Positions 1-4,507 of a DNA stretch of 22,175 nt are shown one piece after another. Numbering within the stretch: position 1 is the stretch's first letter; each line of letters begins with the position of its first letter. The stretch covers positions 1-22,175 of the IMG/VR virus record IMGVR_UViG_3300025849_000254; one strand, written 5' to 3'. The translations under genes were made by a program, and so were the position numbers. The notes beneath the pieces were generated by a model. It did no database searches. It was not told the origin of the DNA and worked only from the letters and a program-made list of their open reading frames with translations. This stretch comes from a virus.

Positions 1-394
1 CCAAGTACATGCCCAACAATTCTTTAACGATTACATCGCGTAGCTGCTCACCGGACACGCCCAGGCACCATATCTTTGTAGGTCGGGTGAACCTGATCCC
101 CACCCACCAATCTGGATATAAGCCTGTGAGGTGAAATGCTACTTCTGCTGCCTGGGAGGCAGTTTTGCCTACGCGGTTTGCGGCCATCAGCATTCGTTGT
201 TTGTTGTCTTTACCAGCGGCGTAGAAGTCTTCTTGCCAACCGTATGGCTCCCAATACTTCAGACGGTTCTGCGCTTTGTGCAGCTTCACCACGCGGATGG
301 CTTCCGCTATTTTGAGCGCCTTATTTTTTGCGGCCTCATTTTTCAGAAGACCGTCTTTTTTGCGAACCGCTTTTTTTGAAGTCGTTTCTGTCAA
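1..394 (-). CDS. terL: Terminase large subunit, N-terminal part (cut by window edge)
   Basis: ATPase-nuclease motor that packages phage DNA into the prohead; only about the first 131 codons are present. Seen: a basic leader, the stretch WEPYGWQEDFYAAG, then a Walker A-like loop ANRVGKT (residues about 72-78) followed by hydrophobic and Trp-rich sequence (YPDWW), as in P22/T7-type large terminases. The nuclease domain lies off the left edge. The frame is open from a stop near 470 and has no ATG before the ATPase loop. I chose a TTG at 392-394, whose TTGA overlaps the stop of the preceding gene, as expected for translational coupling. A GTG pair about 33 codons later is an alternative. It is the fourth gene of the minus-strand terminase block. 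Family assignment is firm, the start is not. Confidence 0.88.
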   Translation of the reverse strand, partial: MTETTSKKAVRKKDGLLKNEAAKNKALKIAEAIRVVKLHKAQNRLKYWEPYGWQEDFYAAGKDNKQRMLMAANRVGKTASQAAEVAFHLTGLYPDWWVGIRFTRPTKIWCLGVSGEQLRDVIVKELLGMYL

Positions 395-642
395 AAGTTT
401 ACGCCCATCTTTTGCATCGGTGGGTAAACGGTTCCCGCTCGATATCGCGTAGCAAAGTCTTCATCCTCATTGATCCGAATCTGTGCGGCTTGTAACATCG
501 GGACAGACATCTGTTCTGGGTGCGTACTGATAAGCTCGTCATCAGTAAAAGAGTTACGTTGTTGGTGGAGAACCCCTTCGCCTTCACGGACAACGCTTGG
601 CGTATCGTCGGCCAGCCGGTGCATAAATTTAGCGAGTGGCAT
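391..642 (-). CDS. Small hypothetical protein between terminase subunits
   Basis: An 83-residue protein of unknown function in the terminase operon. It has no membrane segment and no motif I recognise; the middle is acidic (FTDDELIS, INEDEDFATRY). Coding is supported by context: the ATG starts one base after the stop of the upstream small gene, a GGGG-rich ribosome site lies about 9 bases upstream, and its stop overlaps the proposed TTG start of the large terminase. Small genes at this place in other phages can be packaging accessory or head proteins, but nothing in the residues allows that call here. Confidence 0.7.
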   Translation of the reverse strand: MPLAKFMHRLADDTPSVVREGEGVLHQQRNSFTDDELISTHPEQMSVPMLQAAQIRINEDEDFATRYRAGTVYPPMQKMGVNF

Positions 643-643
643 A

Positions 644-853
644 TTAAAGCGCCCCTATATGTAACGAGATATGTGGGGGCGTAGCGCCCCAGCGAGGTAC
701 CTCGATTTTGCGAAGCGCATCTGAAATGGGCGCTTCCCAGGCTATTCGGTTATCAAATGCAACGTCTTTTTGTGATCCGGTGACGTAAGTCATTGATTTA
801 TATAGCTTTTTATCCAATGCCGCATTGGACGTTCTATAGCTTGCTTGGATCAA
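644..853 (-). CDS. Small hypothetical protein downstream of terS, probable TTG start
   Basis: A 69-codon frame (about 69 residues) overlapping the last codons of terS and ending one base before the next gene. The first ATG downstream (793) has no ribosome site. A TTG at 851-853 has AAGGA 8 bases upstream, in line with TTG starts at neighbouring genes, so I prefer it. The product is soluble-looking, with the stretch NRIAWEAPISDALRKIE and a Pro/His-rich tail (ATPPHISLHIGAL). No family recognised. Support comes mainly from the gapless packing between terS and the 83-residue gene. The DNA inside also holds a 17-bp palindrome and a GGGGCG/CGCCCC hairpin, so a regulatory role for part of this stretch remains possible. 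Confidence 0.5.
   Translation of the reverse strand: MIQASYRTSNAALDKKLYKSMTYVTGSQKDVAFDNRIAWEAPISDALRKIEVPRWGATPPHISLHIGAL
813..829. repeat. 17-bp perfect palindrome just after terS stop
   Basis: TCCAATGC, a central C, then GCATTGGA: 8-bp arms with no mismatch, a few bases past the terS stop codon and inside the next small gene. As RNA it could fold only after opening a few central bases. It may be a protein-binding site (for example for TerS or a regulator) or a processing hairpin. Confidence 0.6.
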
Positions 854-1217
854 TGCCAGCTTCCTTGAGTGATGCGAGTGCAGCATCAACATCGTGATTG
901 ACCGTGACATCACCGCTTACGTTAGCATCCACTTCGGTCTTATCCCGCCAACCTGCTCGGTTCTTGAGGAAGAATATGGCTGCGCTTGTGTTGGGTTTGG
1001 CTGCATCAGTAGCGGAGTTGAACAGTTGGTTGGTCACGGCGGTGATGCCTTCCTGCTTGCCAGCCTTTATGGTGTCGGCAAATAGGTCATCATCCCGCTT
1101 ACGCCTGGATATAGTAGACACTGATATGCCAAGGCTTGTAGCTATCTGCTCTTCTGACAGCCCCATCTTTGCTAGGTTGTACAGCTTTTCGTAGTCAATG
1201 ACCTTAGTGTTAGCCAA
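834..1217 (-). CDS. terS: Terminase small subunit
   Basis: DNA-recognition subunit of the packaging terminase; it binds the packaging site and feeds DNA to the large subunit. The 127-residue protein has an N-terminal helix-turn-helix (GLSEEQIATSLGISVSTISRR, about residues 19-39) and the stretch AIFFLKNRAGWRDK (about 80-93), a hallmark of small terminases, then an acidic, helical tail. Length is normal for the family. The start is TTG (1215-1217) with GGGAG 9 bases upstream; there is no ATG in a suitable place. It heads the minus-strand block terS, small gene, small gene, terL and diverges from the gene at 1393. A TATAAT box on its strand lies at 1253-1258 without a good -35. Confidence 0.87.
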   Translation of the reverse strand: MANTKVIDYEKLYNLAKMGLSEEQIATSLGISVSTISRRKRDDDLFADTIKAGKQEGITAVTNQLFNSATDAAKPNTSAAIFFLKNRAGWRDKTEVDANVSGDVTVNHDVDAALASLKEAGIDPSKL

Positions 1218-1252
1218 TGCTGATCGCTCCCGTTAGATGCTTAAAGAGCAGC

Positions 1253-1258
1253 ATTATA
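1253..1258 (-). promoter_or_regulatory. Possible -10 box for the terminase operon
   Basis: Reads TATAAT on the minus strand, 36 bases ahead of the terS TTG. I see no convincing -35 at 16-18 bp spacing, so a promoter here would need an activator or be weak. Confidence 0.35.
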
Positions 1259-1294
1259 TTGCATTGTTGGGTGTGGGTTTGTGTCCTAACGATA

Positions 1295-1315
1295 GTTGAC
1301 TGTGACGGTTGACTG
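1295..1315 (+). repeat. GTTGACTG direct repeat in divergent terS / 1393 region
   Basis: Two exact copies of GTTGACTG (1295-1302 and 1308-1315), 13 bp apart start to start. They lie between the two divergent -10 boxes, where an operator would be expected. A 10-base version, AGTTGACTGT (1294-1303), recurs in the integrase leader at 14144-14153. Confidence 0.4.
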
Positions 1316-1338
1316 AATGAGGGGACACAGAATGCTGC

Positions 1339-1347
1339 TGATATAAT
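1339..1347 (+). promoter_or_regulatory. Extended -10 promoter for the lone plus-strand gene
   Basis: TGATATAAT is a consensus extended -10 element (TGn plus TATAAT), 45 bases before the TTG start at 1393. Extended -10 promoters can work without a -35 box. Transcription would start near 1354. Confidence 0.6.
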
Positions 1348-1392
1348 GATCAATGCCTACTCAGGCACAGCCAACCCCAGCGGAGCATCCCA

Positions 1393-1857
1393 TTGATCGC
1401 AGAAATAACAATGGCGGTGAGCGCCGCCAAGTCAGCACATAGTTTCATCACGAGGGCAGTCGGTGCTGGCCACAGCATTATGGACTTGTCAGATCGTGTC
1501 GCTAAGTTTTACGACAGCAGAGACGCTGTCCTGGCTGCTGAAGCTGCCAACAAAACAAAAGCAGGGTTTCTTACCAGTGGTTCAGTCGAGGCTGAAGCGT
1601 TGCAGATCGTCACAGCTAAAAAGCAGATAGCTGACTTTGAGCGGGACTTGAGGGAGGTCATACTCTATACCGCAGGCAAAGAGTTCTACACCGACATGCT
1701 GCGTGAGCGTCGAGCGATTAAGGATGCCCGCATCAAAGCAGCAAAGTCTAAAGCTGCACGGAAGCAATACCTGATCAACATCGTTGCCATTGCCGGTGCA
1801 ACACTAGTCATAACAGCCATGATGCCTTTCCTAATCGTGGCCATTGCCAGGGGCTAA
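1393..1857 (+). CDS. Phage protein with C-terminal membrane segment, function unknown
   Basis: A 154-residue protein. The N-terminal half is Ala-rich and helical (SAAKSAHSFITRAVGAGHS). The middle looks like amphipathic coiled coil (EAEALQIVTAKKQIADFERD) with YTAGKEFYTDMLRERR, followed by a Lys/Ala-rich stretch and a strong transmembrane helix (about residues 126-150). The plan resembles uncharacterised small proteins common in marine podoviruses and myoviruses; I know no function for them. It could act at the inner membrane (holin- or spanin-like, superinfection exclusion, or a minor virion part). The start is TTG at 1393 with GGAG 7 bases upstream; an ATG at 1411 lacks a good ribosome site and would give 148 residues. 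It is transcribed alone against its neighbours, from its own extended -10 promoter. Confidence 0.75.
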   Translation: MIAEITMAVSAAKSAHSFITRAVGAGHSIMDLSDRVAKFYDSRDAVLAAEAANKTKAGFLTSGSVEAEALQIVTAKKQIADFERDLREVILYTAGKEFYTDMLRERRAIKDARIKAAKSKAARKQYLINIVAIAGATLVITAMMPFLIVAIARG

Positions 1858-1864
1858 ATAGCCT

Positions 1865-2158
1865 GCACAGGACGCACAGGCGCACAGGTGCATAAAAAGC
1901 CACATGTGCGCCTCAAAGCCGCATAGCCATTGGGTTTCAGACAAAATGCACAGGGTACAGGTAAAATCGGACATGTTTGGTAGCTGGAGTTTTTATAGCC
2001 TCACAGGCTTATATTTATCTCTTTATTTTCTCTCTAAACTTAAAAAGCAAATAACCTGTTCTCCCTGTGCATCCCTTACCCCGCCTAACTCACAGACGCA
2101 CAGGTGGACGCACAGGTGCCTATTTTACCCTGTGCATTTGGCCCTTGCCTGTGCGTCC
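1865..2158. repeat. Reiterated GCACAGG motif, both orientations
   Basis: GCACAGG starts at 1865, 1874, 1882, 1948, 2098 and 2110 on the plus strand; its complement CCTGTGC starts at 2064, 2129 and 2148. The longer form GGACGCACAGG (2106-2116) and its complement (2148-2158) make a perfect 11-bp inverted repeat around 31 bases. Three copies at the left are 8-9 bp apart. Nine copies of a 7-mer in 300 bp is far above chance. Confidence 0.8.
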
Positions 2159-2198
2159 CCACACCTTAAAGGTTAGTATCCACTAACTTAATCACTTT

Positions 2199-2270
2199 TT
2201 CCATCTGGAAATAATATGTTCCAACTGGAACCAGTTTTTCCCACGGGAACCGACTTTTCCCACCTGGGAA
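2199..2270. repeat. Four phased TTCC/GGAA dyads
   Basis: Palindromes TTCCATCTGGAA (2199-2210), TTCCAACTGGAA (2219-2230), TTCCCACGGGAA (2238-2249) and TTCCCACCTGGGAA (2257-2270). Their centres are 20, 19 and 20 bp apart, two helical turns. Arms differ between copies but change together on both sides (A/T to C/G), so symmetry is kept. This pattern fits sites for a dimeric DNA-binding protein lined up on one face of the helix. Confidence 0.85.
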
Positions 2271-2494
2271 TCATCCACCGCTATCATCACCAACATTGTT
2301 ACTACATATACACACCACAAAAACACGACAATCCTCACAAGCTAACACGACAGTTAAGGCGGCATTGTAGTGCTTGGCTTGTGTAGCACAAATGCTAAAA
2401 GCCTATGAGTGACATGCATAAAAGTGCATGGGCCAGGCACTAATAGGCGCATATAAATGTATACCGCAGTGTACAAAGTATATTTTATGGCACA

Positions 2495-2518
2495 TAAAAA
2501 AAACCGCCCGAAGGCGGC
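2495..2518 (-). terminator. Intrinsic terminator of the minus-strand early operon
   Basis: On the minus strand CCGCC-TTCG-GGCGG is followed by a run of T. The stable UUCG-type loop and U tract are textbook. It lies about 40 bases past the stop of the last gene of the operon. Confidence 0.9.
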
Positions 2519-2556
2519 AAAGGTTCACTCAGGGGAGAGTAATCGGTTAGCTATAA

Positions 2557-2835
2557 CTATTCCTCGTCCTCATCGGACATATATTGATTTAACATGTAGT
2601 CGTTCTTCAGCATCTCGACAGCGCCTATAAGCGCGTTGTGAGGCAGCGCAGAGAACCAAGTGGTAACGATCTCACCTGACTCGCTGCAAGATACAGCCGC
2701 AAAGCTCTTAGCCTTTGAGGTGTCCATGATCGCAGCGAACTCGTTGAGGGTGATAAGCAGGTTAATATCTAAACCCTCATCCTCATCCGGTTTTGAGGGT
2801 TTTACTGCTGTTAGCTTCACAACTTTGTCGGTCAT
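2557..2835 (-). CDS. Small acidic hypothetical protein
   Basis: A 92-residue acidic protein, last gene of the minus-strand early operon. The N-terminus is mixed-charge (KPSKPDEDEGLD), then comes a hydrophobic-helical core (NLLITLNEFAAIMD, WFSALPHNALIGAVEML) and an acidic end (YMSDEDEE). No family recognised. Its ATG overlaps the stop of the preceding membrane-protein gene by four bases (ATGA), so translation is probably coupled. An intrinsic terminator follows. Confidence 0.75.
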   Translation of the reverse strand: MTDKVVKLTAVKPSKPDEDEGLDINLLITLNEFAAIMDTSKAKSFAAVSCSESGEIVTTWFSALPHNALIGAVEMLKNDYMLNQYMSDEDEE

Positions 2836-3032
2836 AGGAGTCTCTCTATCCAGCTATCAGCGCCAAGCACTATCAGCACCATTACGACCATACCTATCCC
2901 CGCTAGAGTCTCGTAGACCTCCTGCTGGATGGCCTCGCGGCGCTCTCGTTTCTTTATCTGTGATAGCTGACACACGTTAATTGTTTTCATAATTACCTCG
3001 TGCTTGATTATACCACTGTCGATAATTGTCAC
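2832..3032 (-). CDS. Small single-span membrane protein, two possible starts
   Basis: A 66-residue frame from a GTG (3030-3032), or 52 residues from an ATG (2988-2990). The shared part has a Lys/Arg/Glu-rich N-terminal region (QIKKRERREAIQQEVYETL) and one transmembrane helix near the C-terminus (GIGMVVMVLIVLG). Both starts look usable: the GTG has GGAGG 8 bases upstream and overlaps the previous stop (GTGA), and the ATG has GAGG 5 bases upstream. Positive charge before the helix suggests the N-terminus stays in the cytoplasm. No family recognised; a holin or membrane-anchoring role is possible but unsupported by neighbours, which are early genes. Confidence 0.7.
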   Translation of the reverse strand: MTIIDSGIIKHEVIMKTINVCQLSQIKKRERREAIQQEVYETLAGIGMVVMVLIVLGADSWIERLL

Positions 3033-3205
3033 GGGCGTATCCTCCGACCGCAGTTACGGCAACCAGTCACCCAGTCGCCGTAACGCTCTTTACAGCCGCA
3101 CTTGCAGTAAGACTTTCGGCACTGCTCTTCTTCAAAGAAGTAGCTGCCCGTAGTCTTGATCTTCTTGGGCTTGAACTGCATACGCTCACTCGCTGTTATG
3201 ATCAT
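3029..3205 (-). CDS. 58-residue Cys-rich zinc-ribbon-like protein
   Basis: A very short gene. The ATG at 3203-3205 overlaps the preceding stop (ATGA), AAAGG lies 9 bases upstream, and its stop overlaps the next GTG (GTGA). The protein has a basic N-terminus (FKPKKIKTTGSYFFEEEQ) and six cysteines at 29, 34, 36, 38, 49 and 52 (CKCGC and CRNCG), consistent with one or two zinc-binding knuckles. Small zinc-ribbon proteins in phage early operons can bind nucleic acid or host polymerase, but no specific role can be assigned. The coupling on both sides makes coding very likely. Confidence 0.75.
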   Translation of the reverse strand: MIITASERMQFKPKKIKTTGSYFFEEEQCRKSYCKCGCKERYGDWVTGCRNCGRRIRP

Positions 3206-3429
3206 GCTGCTTCACCTTTGTCCTGATTAAACAAGCCGAGGTCATGGAACAGTTTATCAAGCTGCTGCGCCGTGTAGCTGCCATCGACGATGATGTGGTG
3301 CGTGGGCCACACGTCGAAATCACCCATCCACCCGCCCTGGCGAGGGTCTACGGTGTCAAACACATCACGTTCGGCATCGTAGAAGTAGTTCTTCACGTTT
3401 GGGCCTTTGGCCGCGTTGATCACTTTCAT
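3202..3429 (-). CDS. Small hypothetical protein
   Basis: A 75-residue protein in the early operon with no recognised family. The sequence is rich in aromatic and acidic residues (YFYDAERDVFDTVDPRQGGW, FDVWPTHHIIVDG) and ends in a helical stretch (SYTAQQLDKLFHDLGLF). It looks like a small folded soluble protein. The ATG has a strong ribosome site (AAGGGG about 7 bases upstream), and the next gene starts within its stop codon. A G+C-rich hairpin sits just before its ribosome site. Confidence 0.75.
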   Translation of the reverse strand: MKVINAAKGPNVKNYFYDAERDVFDTVDPRQGGWMGDFDVWPTHHIIVDGSYTAQQLDKLFHDLGLFNQDKGEAA

Positions 3430-3445
3430 TTTGTTCCCCTTAGTT

Positions 3446-3461
3446 GCCCCCCGTAGGGGGC
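3446..3461 (-). promoter_or_regulatory. G+C-rich hairpin ahead of the 75-residue gene
   Basis: Five C:G pairs around a three-base loop (CCCCC-GTA-GGGGG on the plus strand) between two genes of the same operon, ending a few bases before the ribosome site. It lacks a U tract, so it is not an intrinsic terminator. It may stabilise or pace the mRNA. Confidence 0.4.
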
Positions 3462-3468
3462 GGTTAGA

Positions 3469-3714
3469 TTAGATTGCTTCGATGCGCTGACGACCCAACC
3501 CCTCGTACATACGGTCACTAAAATCGTTACCAATGTCTGCGGTCTGCATTGTGTCAGGGCGGTCTGTATATTCTTTGCCTTCGGATATTGATTTAGTTAC
3601 CGTAAATTCAATCATGCCTTTATCAATGCTAGTAATAACGCCTTCGATGTAGCAGTCAGTGCGTGAGATGAAGTCATAAGAGCGGATGTTCTGGCCGGTT
3701 TGAAAGTTAGTCAT
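3469..3714 (-). CDS. Small hypothetical protein
   Basis: An 81-residue protein, unrecognised. The first 55 residues look like a small beta-barrel (NIRSYDFISRTDCYIEGVIT, GMIEFTVTKSI), reminiscent of short phage proteins that bind nucleic acid, though no motif proves it. The ATG has AGGGG about 8 bases upstream. A terminator separates it from the gene before it, so it may be expressed by read-through or from a promoter in the 150-bp gap, where I see no clear consensus. Confidence 0.72.
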   Translation of the reverse strand: MTNFQTGQNIRSYDFISRTDCYIEGVITSIDKGMIEFTVTKSISEGKEYTDRPDTMQTADIGNDFSDRMYEGLGRQRIEAI

Positions 3715-3788
3715 TTTTGTTTCCCCTGGTGTATCTCGTTAGTGAGGTACTATTATAGCGTCAACCTGGAATTGACCTAACAATACGA

Positions 3789-3814
3789 GTGACCGCAAAG
3801 GCTCAAACGGTCAC
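3789..3814 (-). repeat. 7-bp inverted repeat downstream of terminator
   Basis: GTGACCG (3789-3795) and CGGTCAC (3808-3814) flank 12 bases, just beyond the terminator and ahead of the next gene. A stem-loop or an operator are both possible. Confidence 0.45.
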
Positions 3815-3818
3815 GCAC

Positions 3819-3841
3819 AAAAAAGCCCACCGAAGCGGGCT
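3819..3841 (-). terminator. Intrinsic terminator inside the minus-strand early operon
   Basis: On the minus strand AGCCCGC-TTCG-GTGGGCT followed by six T. The stem has one G:U pair and a UUCG loop. It follows the diphosphohydrolase-like gene by about 25 bases, so it would reduce expression of the five small genes downstream. Confidence 0.88.
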
Positions 3842-3843
3842 GT

Positions 3844-3864
3844 CTGCTTACTGCTTACTGCTTA
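3844..3864 (-). repeat. Three tandem CTGCTTA units
   Basis: Exact 7-bp unit three times, ending directly at the stop codon of the diphosphohydrolase-like gene and before the terminator. Unit length is not a multiple of the coding frame issue here because it is outside the gene. Probably slippage. Confidence 0.75.
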
Positions 3865-4251
3865 TTACTCTTTGCGTTCTAAATGCTTTTCCAAGTGCGC
3901 CATAGCCCTCCAAGCTACTTGCTCCCAGTCCCCGTCAATCATGTGACGCATCATTGCATCCAACTCGTCTCCAGAAAGAGGTCGATCCCAGTGCAGCGTC
4001 TCGCGTGTCTGCCCGTGCTGAATGCCGCCCGCAAGCGATACCTGGGCTACCGCAGCAATGGCTCGTGGGAAGTAGGCAAAGAAACCAGAATAGACTGGTA
4101 TGTTCTTTCTTTGCTGCGCGTTAACTGGCAGCTTAAACGGCACGATGTGCTGCACCGATTGGCTCTGCTCTGCCGCTGCTTTGTTAGTTTCTATAGCTGT
4201 ACACTCTTCTTGTAGTCGCTTCCACTTTGTTGTTACGTCTTTATTTTTCAT
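3865..4251 (-). CDS. dATP/dGTP diphosphohydrolase-like protein (DUF5664-type)
   Basis: A 128-residue protein resembling the phage dATP/dGTP diphosphohydrolase N-terminal family (Pfam dGTP_diPhyd_N), which includes putative nucleotide pyrophosphatases. Seen: RKNIPVYSGFFAYFPRAIA, VAQVSLAGGIQHGQ, LHWDRPLSGDELDAMMRHMI and VAWRAMAHLEKHLE, the family's usual order of signatures, with conserved His/Asp in QHGQ and MMRH as likely metal or substrate ligands. The role would be trimming the host or phage dNTP pool. I start at ATG 4249-4251, which has GGAGG 8 bases upstream; a GTG five codons earlier has none. It overlaps the preceding gene by 11 bases. Family call by eye; activity is inferred. Confidence 0.72.
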   Translation of the reverse strand: MKNKDVTTKWKRLQEECTAIETNKAAAEQSQSVQHIVPFKLPVNAQQRKNIPVYSGFFAYFPRAIAAVAQVSLAGGIQHGQTRETLHWDRPLSGDELDAMMRHMIDGDWEQVAWRAMAHLEKHLERKE

Positions 4252-4507
4252 CAACACTTCCTCCACATTTTATACAACTCAAATAAATTTCTACTCGCTC
4301 CACTCGCTGGTCGCCATAAGACTCCATGTTCACCTCACGTTCCGCATAGACATCGTGCTTATCGATGCCACCGCACCGCTCACAGTCGTAGTCGAACAAA
4401 TCCTCTTCTTCTTCTTGCTCATCGACCACGGGCTTATTGAATATTGCGTCGAAGTTTGCAGAGAACTGAGCGTGATCAGTTGGTCGTTGCTTGCTACCTT
4501 TTCCCAT
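4241..4507 (-). CDS. Zinc-ribbon phage protein of the MGKGSKQRPTD type
   Basis: An 88-residue protein. Its N-terminus (MGKGSKQRPTD, then FSANFDAIF) is a signature seen in many small phage proteins of unknown function. The middle is strongly acidic (DEQEEEED). Two Cys pairs, CERC (42-45) and CIKC (78-81), each followed by GG, frame a beta-rich stretch and should form a zinc ribbon. It starts in a TAATG junction with the primase-helicase stop, so it is probably coupled to it, suggesting a helper role in replication or early transcription. Function is unknown. Confidence 0.8.
   Translation of the reverse strand: MGKGSKQRPTDHAQFSANFDAIFNKPVVDEQEEEEDLFDYDCERCGGIDKHDVYAEREVNMESYGDQRVERVEIYLSCIKCGGSVDEK

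Larger units (their letters stand above)
1858..2556. other. Gene-free convergent region with repeat arrays, candidate origin or partition/packaging locus
   Basis: About 700 bp where a plus-strand gene and a minus-strand gene converge, so promoters are not expected. In order it holds reiterated GCACAGG (1865-2158), an AT-rich tract at about 1988-2055, the inverted repeat GTTAGT/ACTAAC at 2172-2187, four phased TTCC/GGAA dyads (2199-2270), the hairpin TTGTG-tag-CACAA at 2379-2391, the inverted repeat CATGCA/TGCATG at 2413-2430, and a minus-strand terminator at its right end. The mixture of repeats plus an AT-rich tract resembles phage or plasmid origins by analogy only. Confidence 0.5.

Noticed and set aside
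1904-2176. 90-residue plus-strand frame in the gene-free island
   Set aside because: It is made of the repeat array itself, lacks a ribosome site and has an implausible Cys/His/Ser-rich composition.
2199-2270. CRISPR array
   Set aside because: Units are 12-14 bp palindromes with 5-8 bp between them; there are no spacers and no cas genes.
2371-2404. tRNA-like structure
   Set aside because: There is a good small hairpin, but no acceptor, anticodon or T-arm arrangement could be drawn.
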